Part shown: positions 44,512 through 57,100 of the stretch, in pieces | Position numbering within the stretch: position 1 is the stretch's first letter | How the letters are laid out: each line of letters begins with the position of its first letter | Assembly: GCA_963965975.1 (NCBI GenBank) | Contig: OZ014411.1 | Location: 188,501 to 252,500 of the forward strand | Origin: Xestospongia bergquistia | Lineage: Eukaryota; Porifera; Demospongiae; Haplosclerida; Petrosiidae | Length of the DNA stretch: 64,000 nucleotides | Direction of reading: 5' to 3' | The notes under the pieces: model-generated | What the model saw: only the letters and a program-made list of their open reading frames with translations | Databases searched by the model: none | What the model was told of the DNA's origin: nothing | Position numbers and translations under genes: made by a program

Positions 44512-47500
44512 ATGGCTTCAAAACAGGAACTTGTGAGTTGTTGATATTTCCATTCTAGTTTTAAAATATCTTTGTTATTAAAAAAGAATGTCACTCGTTC
44601 AAGAAATTTAAATTATCTTTTTTTTGCACGCCTTAAGCCAGATGATTACTGAAACGTCTCTCTGCTCACTTATTTGCCAGGTAGCGATTGTTCTAGCTAT
44701 ATATATATTATACAAGAAGCTATAAAGCTTGTAATGCTTTATGTAAGTAACAGTCTTGCATGCAGGAGTAACAATAACCTGCTTATTCATCTCCTAAGTG
44801 TCACTAGGAAATCTTGACAAAGGAAGGAGGCCACTTTACATAAAAGTTGCATTAGTTAAAAATAACAATAGTTGTCAAAATATCCTTTTGTTTGTTTTAC
44901 TCTGTGCTATCTTATTACTCTGTGCTATCTTATTATCACATTTTAACCAATAGCAACTACAGTACTCACATGCATATACCAGTGTGTCAGCCTATTGCAG
45001 GCAATGTTAGTCAAAATGTTTATTAATATAATAATTTATCTCTTTTCTATACATCCATAATTTCACAACTGTGTATGTGCCTAAGTTTACCATTGCTATA
45101 AAGAAATGAGTAGGTAAGGAAGAAAAGTGGTTTGATCAAACTATGGCTTTCTCTCTTGCTGATGTTTTAGCTAATTTCAGGATACAGACTGTTATAGTTC
45201 AGAGTCTGCGATTTAGTACCGTCTCTTACAATTTTAAGTAACATCAAAGTAAACCCACATTCATAGCTATGTTGTACGAATTTAAAAATGTCTCATGATA
45301 ATGCAACATTGCTTCTTTCTGACTTAGTGTCAAAATAACATTGGTTCCACACAGACTCATCTTATAATAAAGAAACAGAAATATTAGCTTTATAAATTTT
45401 TTCTTTACTTTTAATAAGAATGAAGCACTGCTCACTGCTGTTAAGAAAGGAGATATACATGGAGTGAAAGCTTCTCTAGAAAAAGGAGCTGATGTGAAAA
45501 TCCATGATAATGAGGTTAGTGCTTGCATATGTTTAAAGAAACAAACATTGAATTAATGTCATCATTATGTTTGATCTACTCCTTAGATCCAATGGACACC
45601 TTTGCATTGGGCTGCTGAAAAAGGTATAACAGAAATTGGACAATTGTTATTACAGAAAGGAGCTAATCCAAATGCTTCAGAAAATAGGGTAAGATTTTGA
45701 AAATAGAAGGTTCATACTGTATTAAGGCTACTAATGTTGCATGATTATACTGTGTAAATTTTTCTATGGATAACCATACCATCCTTGGGTGAAATATCTG
45801 ATAATACTAGCACATGAAAATTAATTTAAAGAAATGGAATTATATGGCTCATCTGTAGACATTTCATACAACCAATATGTAATGTATGTATTAGATATAG
45901 AAAGACTATTAATTTTGTTTACAATTTACATTACTGATGCATTATATGTTATCTAACCAAGGAATCCAGCTTTTGTTTACATTGCTAGTAGACAAATCCT
46001 TATTTGAATTTCAGTAAAATAATCATTAGTCTAGACATTGTGTACTTAACCAAGATCAATGAAGTTTAACCAAACAACAAAACACTCAGGACAGAACAGA
46101 ACAACATGTGCTTGGCTGTGACCTTATTGCTCCCATACAATCATAATAATTAATAACATGATAATAATGTATTACATCAATATACCACAAATTTCTATGT
46201 CAACAAGTGTATTATTGTATATTGAGGGGATTGGATTCACTTAATCTTGAACTCTTTTTCTCAACTGCAGTAGCAAAGCATGTAGAACATGCAGTGGAGA
46301 ACACTGTATCTTAACAAACCTTAACAAACCTTCAATATGTCCTACCATAGATTAATTCAGCATGTATCAACATCCTTCTTGACTCAGTTTTCCACATTTT
46401 TGAGTTATTAGTTATTCCATTTTTATAAAATAAAATTGAACTATAACAAAATGACTGAACCAAAAAACTGTATATTTATATATCAGTGGATACTCCATTA
46501 TTTATGAGTGCAGTTATCAGCTTGAAGTATTGCTCAATAACTTGCTACATTTCTGCTTTACTTGTCCTAAAAGTTGATTTACTGAACTACTTTTATCATA
46601 ATTGCCTAAAAATGTTTTAACTCATTATCATTATTAATTATATGTTATTATTGTTATTATTATTATTGTTGTGATTTGTCCAAGATTACATATTGTGGGA
46701 TTTGACAGTTTTGAGATAGACATTCCAAGTTCCATTTTTAACCTTATATGTGGCTATCCTACATTAAAACTTTATGTTTTAGTACATGATCATATCAATC
46801 AACCATCTAACCATCCTAGGATATCAACACTATGTATCAGCACTGTGGTGCTGAGATATAAAGTTATTGGTCAGTGTACTAACTGCATGTTGGGTCATGT
46901 CAATTTTGTTAAAAGGTGCATGAAAATCACTTTTAAATTTATTAACATGAAGATGTTGAAGAATTCAAGCTGAGAAATCTTAATATAGCTATCCAAAGTA
47001 TAATGTCATATTGACATAGGTATGCTATTTTTCTGGCACTTCAAGTCAAATAGTTGGTAAACCTGAATAAATTACTACTGTGATCATTCTTTTATTTTCA
47101 TGTACATTGTACATACAGAATCAGTTAATGTTACTTATGAAGTAGTGTGGTATATTAATGCCAATATTAATAGCAGTATACATATAATATACAAATTTAC
47201 TTATAATGTTAATGAATTGCTCCTCAAGATAGCAAGTTCTTTAATATAAATAAGTAAATTGGCAAATTTTAATTATGCTATGAGCAGTACTTTACATTCT
47301 TTGATCTTACATGAAATTATGGAAAGGATAGCCATTTTTTTTCAAATATTATTGATTGTAGTACAATACTATATCTTAAACATATTTATTTAGTTCAAGG
47401 TAACACCACTTCATTGGGCTGCTGCTAAGGATGACACAAAAATGGTAGAATTATTGTTAGAATATATGGCAGATCCAAATGTTACAGATAATAAAGTGAG

Positions 47501-50500
47501 TATATTATAAATACAAGCAATAATTTCCTATTTAAATTGCAATAAATGAAAAGAGATAGCATACAGCACATTCTGTTCACAAAATAGAATCTTCAGTAAT
47601 ATAGTTTATCCTTTACAAATAGACTTTAAAAAGCTTCATAAGTACTTATTGAGAATTGTTAGGTTTTAAATGACAAATACATTACCAATAAGTTCCAAGT
47701 TCACTACAAGACAATGCTAAATGAAGAGCTATAGAGATTTACTGGCTTAGAGGTTTGACTTGAACAATAAAAAGATTGATAATCAGGCAAACAATGCCTG
47801 GAGTTTGATTTGCAGTAGCCTGTCAAATTTTACATTATAACACCTACATTGGTAGTTTAATAAGTAATTTATTACTCAATATTGCTAACTTTGTATAGTA
47901 TTGGGTCATCTCCATACACAATGTGATATGAAGTGCATCAATTAAATAATTAAAGAATTAGTATATAGTTAAAATTCTCAAAAATAAAGTCAATCTTTAT
48001 TATCTAAAGTTTTATTCTGATTAAAATGAATGCATTTCATGATTGAGTTTTTACTCTATTTTATAAAATTACATAGGGAGGAAATTCCTTACATTTTGCC
48101 ACATCCAAAGGTCATATTGATGCTATGCTTTTTCAACTTTCTGAAATAGAAAGAACTGATTATGTAAGTTACCTAATTCACAAATAGAACATGTTACATT
48201 ACATTTAATTGTGTCCTCCTTTTTTTGCAGTTTGAGAAAATTAAAGTATTTTTTCGGCAAGTATTTTTTCAACGAGCAGCTGGAGTATGTCAACTCTTTT
48301 CAGATAATACTATTTTAAATTTAACATTTTGGTATCATTATACTACTTTTATTTAATATATTTAATATCCGAGAGGTTGTAGGATAATATAAACTACCCA
48401 AACTTGTATGAAGGTTTTATCAACAATCAGATCCAATATATATCATTTGAAATATTATATATAGCTATATAATAAAGTTAAATTAAAATTTGCTTTTAAA
48501 ATTATCTTTTTTAACTTTTGCCTGTACCTTAATATCAATAACTTATTAGTCATCAAAATTGTACAAAGTCTTCACTACAAGACATTCTGTCTTTATTTAT
48601 TGTGGAAATGTCCTGACTTTATAGTTTTACTTAACTTGAGTTTTTTAATGAAATTTTCAGCATGTATGACAATATCCTAATTGCTGCATGGATAACATAA
48701 TCAAGTCTGAAAGTTTAAAAATGTGTTCTGTTTTTTAGCACCAGGAAGCACCTTCACAGACCGAAGAATCAAATGAAAGCATTCCAACAGTGAAATTGTT
48801 GCTTCAGTATGGAGCTAATCCTAATGTGGTGGACCATGTTAGTCCAGTTTTACTATATTATTTAAAGTACTTATTTTTACTCAGGTGGGTAATACAGCTT
48901 TGCATTATGCTTGTATAGAAGGAAATGTTGACATCATCCAATACCTTCTTGCTCAAGGAGCAGATGCTTCCATTAAAAATGTTCATGGTAAAAGTCCCTT
49001 GGATTCATGTCAAGATGCAAACAGAGATGTCATTATTAATCTCTTCATTGAGTACAATCCAAAGAAAGGTAACTATTCAAAATGACATCTAAATTTAGCT
49101 TGAATAAATAATTAAGTTAGGTGCATTTTCTTGTGTTTGTATCATTAGTTGTTGAAAGAGTTTTTTGGTGGACTGTTGAAAATTTTGATGATGAACAGGT
49201 CTTTGAGAATCCAGATTATGGGTTCCAGGTAGCGATTCCATCATCATCAGTCGAAGAGGGAAAGGAAGTCAATATGAAAGTACAGGTTGTTCTTCCAGAG
49301 AAATCTGATATCAGAATTCCAGAAAATATTAATGTTGTCAGTTGTTTGAATAATGTCAAGACTAATGAAACATTAACCAATCCCATTAATTTTTGTCTCC
49401 AACATAATGTTGAGATCAAGTCACAAGAAGATTCTAAACAACTGGTCTTTCTAAGAGCTGTTGGTCCTCCTCCATACAACTTTGAGGAGGTGGGAGATCA
49501 AGTATTTAAACCTAATGACAACTCTGGCATAGTACCAGTCTCTGATTCCTCTGTTTTGGTGGCCATAGGATCTCGTTCTCCTCAACTAGCTTGCAGTTTC
49601 CGGTATACAATGACATTATTTTTCAAACTAATGAAGGAGTCATTTTGGCAAGTTAAGGCTGTCATAACAAAAGATCTTGGACCTTTTAATGAGGTAAGTA
49701 AATAATTACGTAAGTACTAATAATTTTTTAATAATATCCATGTACTTGTATTGCAATGACAATATGTATAAAAAAGTATGATTATGGAGAAAGCATGATT
49801 TGATTGAAATTTCATCATTTTATTAGAGAGTGAAAATGGAAAAATGCCTTGATGATTGGAATAAGAGGGAGCCAGTCTCTTTCTACTTCAACCCAGATGT
49901 CAGAGAAATAACGATGTTAATTGCTAATGAATTTTATATTATTAAACCACTGGGACGACTTCGGGTACAATCAATTTTAAAAAAAAAAGGATCATTTTTT
50001 ATTCATAGGTTACTAAAGAAGACATTGATGATAGTGTCCCAGATTCTGCACTACTTTATTTATATTTTAGCATCAAACTCAATGTCATTACTCAAGAGCT
50101 TCCTGACTTAGAGCTCACTTTTAATGGCATGAGAGATGAGAAGACTATAGTAATTGCCAGCTATGAATTGGAAAACAAAAGAGGTATGGTTGGGGATTAT
50201 TGGTTGAATCTGACTTTTTATTTTGTTCTAGGTCAAAGTTTTAAGCCTCCTGGTATGGAATCCACTTCATCTGAAATTTCCAATGAATTATTATGTGAGT
50301 AAAAAAGATGTTAAGTTGAACAGTAAAATACATAAGGAAAAGAAAAATCTTTCATAGTTTGTCCTTGTATATAACAATTGTTTACTGTAGTTTATATAAA
50401 CATAAATGACCAAAACACTACTTTTATAGATAGCTCATATGATTGGTTTTGTAGTTGCTTTAACTGTTGATTAAGATGCCATTTGTTTTCTATTTGCTTA

Positions 50501-50995
50501 ATTTAGCTACGTTGAATTAAAAGTAATATTTATGTGAAACACTTCATTTGTTATTAGGTAAAGCACCTAAGATGAATCATCTTATGACTTTACTGAGCAA
50601 AATTAGATTCAAATGGGAAGAGATTGGTGGACAACTTGAAATTAGTGCACACGAGTTAGAAAATGCAAAAATGGAGAATGGGCTACAAAACAACACTCAA
50701 AAGCTTGCATATATGTTACGAAAGTGGAATGATACTAAGTCTTGTGAATTTTCTTGGAGAAAGATTATCTCTGTTGTAGAGGAGCCACCAGTTGAAAACA
50801 AAAATGTAGCAGAAGAGATACGTCAGTTTTTAGCAAGGCCTGTTTCTCAGCATGAGTACATTCCACAAGACAAAAGTGGTAAAATAAATATTGTATTTAT
50901 AATTAACTTTTTTGTTAGAATTCCCAGGTACTTCTCCCCCAACATTTATTATTCCACAGCCAGTTCCACCAAAACAAACTAAAGTAAAACAGTGA
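44512..50995 (+). CDS. Ankyrin-repeat/ZU5-like/Death-domain protein
   Basis: Fourteen exons in phase: 44512-44532, 45419-45514, 45587-45688, 47394-47495, 48077-48163, 48231-48284, 48739-48837, 48885-49068, 49149-49693, 49827-49964, 50009-50183, 50232-50294, 50558-50878 and 50919-50995, for 687 residues. Ankyrin repeats occupy about 8-235 (TPLHWAAEKG, TPLHWAAAKD, TALHYACIEG), largely one repeat per exon. A ZU5-like beta domain (about 265-400, YGFQVAIPSSSVEEGKEVNM) and a probable UPA-like part (about 400-535) follow. A Death domain lies at about 565-650 (WEEIGGQLEISAHELENAKM), then a Pro-rich tail. ANK-ZU5-UPA-Death recalls ankyrins, while ZU5-UPA-Death recalls UNC5 and PIDD. With only about six repeats it is far smaller than ankyrins, so a signalling adaptor is likely. 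No signal peptide or membrane segment is seen. Confidence 0.85.
45689..47393 (+). other. Long intron of the ankyrin/death gene
   Basis: 1.7 kb, AT-rich. It contains a 100-codon open frame at 46671-46973 that looks like chance. The introns at 44533-45418, 47496-48076, 48285-48738 and 50295-50557 likewise hold nothing recognisable. Confidence 0.5.
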
Positions 50996-51049
50996 ATGTA
51001 ATGTTTTAAATATATGCTTTGACTTAGAGTATGTACTTGTGAAACAGTT

Positions 51050-51055
51050 AATAAA
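51050..51055 (+). terminator. Polyadenylation signal AATAAA
   Basis: A canonical AATAAA 55 bp after the stop codon of the ankyrin/death gene and 118 bp before the proposed start of the next gene. Confidence 0.6.
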
Positions 51056-51172
51056 GTATGAAAACTATTTGAAATCATTTGTATTAGCTTGAATTAACCT
51101 ATTCTAATATATACTATTTTAGAATTACATTTTATTTTTAGAGAAGACTACCAACAATAAAATTGTTGATAA

Positions 51173-54100
51173 ATGTTGAATAGAATAATCAACAAACGCC
51201 TGTACATATGTCTGTGCAATGTTCATTTCTGTAGAAAAGAAGATTTTGAGTCTGCTTATTCCTCTTTCTTTATTTGGCTAAAAGATGTGGAAGAAAGAAT
51301 CCAATGTCAGAACAAACTGAAGTTAGAAGTCAATGATCTCATGAATGGCCTTCATCAACTCAAGGTAAGCTTTAGAATCTAAACTGATGAATTTCAAAGT
51401 AAATTTCAAAGTATTGTAAGCAATATTAATAACATCTATTAATAAATAATTATAGTGAACCTATTTTATTTTAACAATCACAATGAGATTTACAAAATTC
51501 GACTCATCAAATTCATCTAAATTTTATTGGAAGTGATAGTGCTCATTATGATCATGATACATATTCTATTTCATATATCAGAGTTGCTTCTGAAGTGCAT
51601 GTTATCATATATGCCTAATTTAAAGTAAAATATCTTTGTTAAAGAGATTCTAATCATCATGTGGGTAAAAATTCATGTTTCACCACTACAGTCTTTATTC
51701 TCTGAGATATCTGCTCATGTGGAACATTATCAAAATTTATGTGAACAGTTTGATACTATAATAAAAAAAGACGAGAAAGAAGAAACAAAGAAGAAATTTG
51801 AGGAGTTAAAAATATGCTGGGATAGCATACAGGTTCAAAAATAGATTTAAAATTTTACATTTAGTTTCTTGCTTCTTTCAGAATGTTCAAATAAATATAG
51901 AGGTCATTTCTGACATTGTTGATAAGTTGAAGTTGTTTTATTCATCCTATGATCAGCTGTTATTAAAAACAAACATATTGCTGAAAAAACTTCAAGAGTA
52001 TTCTTCATCAACTACTACCAAAGAAGAGTCAAAGGACAAAATGGTGGAGCTTGAGGTTGGTGTAATAGTATCTGACTAGATGAGTGTGACAAAATGATAA
52101 AACTTTTGTCACACATTTCAAAAATATCGTTGTTGATAATACTTTATTGATACTCTTTTTAACTAGAGTCTGGTTCAAGAACAAAGATCCTTACAAACCC
52201 AGTCTGACACATTAATATCAGATTATGATCATTTATTGGAATATGATTTACTTTCTGACAAGACTCATTTTCAAAGTGATATTGACATTTTGAGAGATCA
52301 TTTAAAAGATTGTAAGCTTCTAAAGGACAAGAAAAGCAAGGATTTGATGGTGAGTGTCCCTTTGATATATTATTTGGTTGTTGCATTAAAATTTTGCCTC
52401 TTTGTCTGTGATTTGTAATCTCAATACCTATCACCGAAAGTAACATCTTTAAAAACTACTGGGAATAGTTTAACCAGTATTTTATTTTGCCTGTGTTGGG
52501 ATTGTCTAGTCCTTTGTCTTAATAATTATGGTAATATGCAGTACTGTATTAGCACAATTAAAATTTATGTAGCTTATAATAAGAAACAGATTGAGATAAT
52601 CTATCATAACAATTTCAATTTTCTCTTTATAGCATATCAATAATCGACTTCAAACACTAGAACTCAGTAAAAGTGACTTTGAGATTTGGTTGATGTCTGT
52701 AGAAAAGAAAGGAAAAAATTTAAGTAGTTCTCTTGTAAAAAATGGAGTGAAAATGACAGAACAGTTGAAAGTGCAGGCTTTGGTAAGAACTTGTTGATGC
52801 ATAATTGAATGATATAAGAGATAAGAAGATTTATGTGTGGTATAAAGGAATATAAGACCAATAAAAGAAAGTTTACAAATATTGTAGGCTAATGACTAAA
52901 TAAAGTTTTACAATATTATAACTGAGATCCACAAAATTATTGTTTTAAATTTGTGTAGAAAATTCAGGAAGATATCACAGAACACAAGACTTCTCTCGAC
53001 TTAATTGAAAACTTTGTCTCATCTCTTTCAACTTACATTGAGGAATGTCATTCACAAAAACTAGAAGCACATTTTGCTGTTATGAAGTTTCGTTATCATG
53101 TTCTAGACTTCACTGTTCAAGCATACATTATGGAGGTTCAACTTAAAAGTAGAGCTGGAGATTTACACTCGTTGCAGCAGGCAGCTGTCCAAAAATTACC
53201 ATTAGTTGATCAAATTAATAGCACTGACAAGATTCATGACCAGTTGGATTGTTATCACAGTTTCATAGAAGACCTAGAGTCCCATTTTGTTTTCACGCTA
53301 CATGCTGATCAATTAGAAGCTAATTTTTCAAAAGTTAAAATGAGCACGATTATACAGGACTACTCTAAGTTAAAATCACTCACAAAGATGCGGTTGGTAA
53401 AGTTAAAGCTATTCCTACAGAGAATTGAATCATTCGAATGTTCTCTTGAAAAATTAGAAGAGAATATTTCTAAGTGGGAGGTATTACAACATTCATTAGA
53501 TCCTCCTACAGCTTCACCTGCACTTCTTCATTCCCAAATTGCTAACATTGAGGTAATGTATTCAATTTGACTTTAATATTGTTACTATAGAAGTCACTTC
53601 ACTTCATTGCTTGACACTTTAGATGTGAAAAAAGAGTAACATTATTAGACTCTTAACTTAGTTTTATAACAATCTTAATGTTGCCTTAAATACTGAAGTG
53701 TTTATTTGTATAGGGCATTCAGTCCATGATTTTTAATCACAAACCAGATTTTCAGACACTTGTTGTAGAGGGTCAGAACATCTGCTCAGGACCAGAAGAT
53801 GAAGAGACATACTTAGATGAATTGAAAAATTTCGTTATATCATCTAGTTGTTTAATGAAGGACGAAACAAGACAAGGTATTATACTTGGTAGTAGACTTA
53901 AGCCAATGCAGAAATGTGTGCAAAAAATAGTTATCAGCTATTTTGGTTGATGCATTTATCATCCTCTTTAGTAGATAATACTACAAATCACAACCAACAA
54001 ATTGTTATTATAAGTCCTTTCTTTTGATTGGTAATGCAATATAAAAACTCACAGATAATTTTTTTAAAATGGTGTGTTTATCATGAACACAGCTTCTAGA

Positions 54101-57100
54101 AAATAGCAGCTGTTGAAACACCTTTAGTAACTTTTTTGGGGACAAATTTTCATTGTAATTCTGTAACATTTTTTCTTACGAACTGAAATAGGATTTTAGC
54201 ATTTGTTGCCTTTTCACAGCTTATCTTAACAAATGAATGACCTTTCATTCACATCCATTGATAAGTCTATTGTTTAAATATAAAAATAGTAATTAATTTA
54301 TCTTATGAATTTTACTAGGTCAACCTGAACTACAATGTAGACTAGAAAAAAATAAAAAATGTCTACAGAAATTGAGTCAATTTTTCTCTGAGAGATTGTT
54401 AAGAGTAACAGCTCTTTGTGATAATTTGAAGAGGTTTATTAGCCTCACTGATGAGTTGGGGACATGGTTACAAAAACAATCATCTGCAGCTGCTGATTTA
54501 TTGATTAAAGACCCTACCTGTCATGTTTTACAGAAAAAAATGGCAACATTTCAAGTAATTAATTTTATTTATTGTTATTTATATCTTAAATGCACAATAC
54601 ACTTGTCTTTAAAAATATCTGTCATGTTTGGCTACTACATAATTTATTTAATATTCATTCACTTTAGTCATTACGAAGTCATGTCATGCAGAGCACTTCA
54701 AAGAAAAATCAACTTGCAAAATTATATCGAACCATTGCTTCAAATATCTCATCTGATGATACAGAGTTATTAGTTTTGAAAGAAAAAATGGAAGAGATAC
54801 AGAGAAAGTGGTCTGACCTGTCTGTCCAAATAACCCATGCTCCAGCAGTTTTGAAACCTTCTATAAAGTTTGCAATGTCATATGAAAATGGAAAAGTCCT
54901 ATTGACATCATGGATGGAAAAGGCTCTTGATGATATTACCAGTCTTGAATCCATTCCATGTCAGCCTAAGGCTCTGCTTGAACAGAAAATGAAACTTGAG
55001 GTATGATATATTATATTGTAAAGAATAGGTGTATTGTTTAAAGGAAACATGGAGATGTGTTCACTATCTAACTCATATTATCTTTAATTTTAAACAGGAA
55101 ATAAAGACAAAATATAATGATTTAGCAGAAGTTTTAGCTCAATGTAACAAAGATGGATTCCGTTTAGCCAAGTTTATAGAAGATTCCACTTACAGGGATC
55201 GTTTTACTACTGATATTGTTGACTTACATAAAAAATGGGCTGATATTGGTAGGTTTCCTGTCTTTCCATTGCTATATTAATGGTATTATTAGGTTGCAAT
55301 TGCTAATTACTATTAGTCTAAATAAAATAAAACAGTCATATACAATTTATAACCTTGTTACATTTTTGTATATGCTTTCATCCACTTTAGGTAATAAGCT
55401 GAGTGAAAACTTTGAAAAATTAAACTATAGTCTAATGCAAACACAAGAATTTCAACAATTGGCTAGCAATGTTGAAGGATGGATTAATAGTACACAGACT
55501 ACTTTAAATCATTTAAAACCTATTGCTGCTTGTGTAGGACTGATAGAGTCACAACTTGAAGGACTTAAGGTCAGGCTATATACAAATAGTCTTGGCCAGA
55601 ATACTAAATTATAATGTATGCATTCAAATTTCCTAAACTTAACAAATCAAAAATCAATGCAAAGGAAACACTGAAAGCTGTTTTTGTTTAGGAATGAATT
55701 ACTATTAATATAGCTAAACATAATTAAAAATTTTGTTTTTTTAAAATTACTATTGTATAGCCAATACAAGAGGACATTAAACTGAACTACACTTCATTGG
55801 AACAAGCTAAACAATTGGGAAACAAAGTGGCATTACAGGCTACTACTGAAGAGAAATCTAAGATTGAAGCAAGACTTCATACATTGGACTTAAATCTTTC
55901 TGAAGTCAACAAATCCTGTGAAAATAGAATAAAGAATTTGCAGGTTAATAAGCAGATTGTTGATTGATGCAACAATAAATAGATGTACAGTATTGGCATG
56001 AATTAACATTTTAAATCAAGATATTCATGTTTACAATATTCGTAGACTGCACTTCGATCAGCTACAGACTATGAGGATAAGTCTTCACATCTGTTTGAGT
56101 GGCTAAAGAAAATGGATGAAGATCTTTCATCTTGGCCAGCCAAACCAATTACATCAAAGCAATTGAAGGATTTACAAAAAAAGGCTAAGGTAAAAGGACA
56201 TTGATGGATGGATTTATCATGAATTGATAATTTATTACATGTACATAATTAAGATAAATGTCCTGATTACTTGATGTGAATATCATACTAACCCACAGGA
56301 TTTCAATCATTTGGTTCAGTCTTATCAACAGAAAATTCAGGAAATGTCAACAAGTGAATCAACTCTCTTCAGTGTTGACATTTCTATAATATTTCATTAT
56401 GAAAGTTCCTTAGCAAAACCACAACAGGAGGGATCTCAACCATGTGAAAAAAATGTTTTAGAAGGATCATCATCTTATCAACAATCACAATTAGATCCTG
56501 TAATCACTTCTGTGATTTATCAGGATATTTTAAATAGGCCTGGAGCAAAAGAAGCTATCAAAAGTGGTAGAAAGATACGACAACGTTATGAGAAGCTGAA
56601 AACTGATGCTAAGTGCATGCAAGATGAGGTAGTGGAACAGTTGGAGACTGTTTTGACATATGAATCTAGTTATTATGACTGTTTTGACTGGCTGGAAGAA
56701 ACAATTTCTAAATTTAAAGAAATTGGCCCACTTCAACCATCTTATAATGTGCTAAAAACTCAACAAGATGTGGCCCAGGTGAGTTATTAATGAGGCTATG
56801 GTCTCAAGGGTATATAATATTGCTGAACTCAAACTTATGCAGCTATTATAATAAAGGTTTTCCTTATATAAACAACAATCAGTAATATTTTGAATTGCTA
56901 AAAATCCATTTTTATTGCAGGAATTTCAAGTTGAATTGCAGAAGAAGCAGTCTACTTTAGACTCAATCTTTGTAAAAGGAAAATCCCTAATGGATAGTTG
57001 TTTTCATGATGAATCACATGATGAAGTGAAGAAAACCTTAGAAGAATTAAATGACAAATGGGCAGATTTATTAAGAAAGCTTAGTGAAAAGTCAGATCAA

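Noticed and set aside
45244-45528. 94-codon minus-strand frame
   Set aside because: It is antisense to ankyrin exon 2 and its flanks.
46671-46973. 100-codon open frame in the long ankyrin-gene intron
   Set aside because: No domain-like pattern or splice sites fit; it reads as chance.
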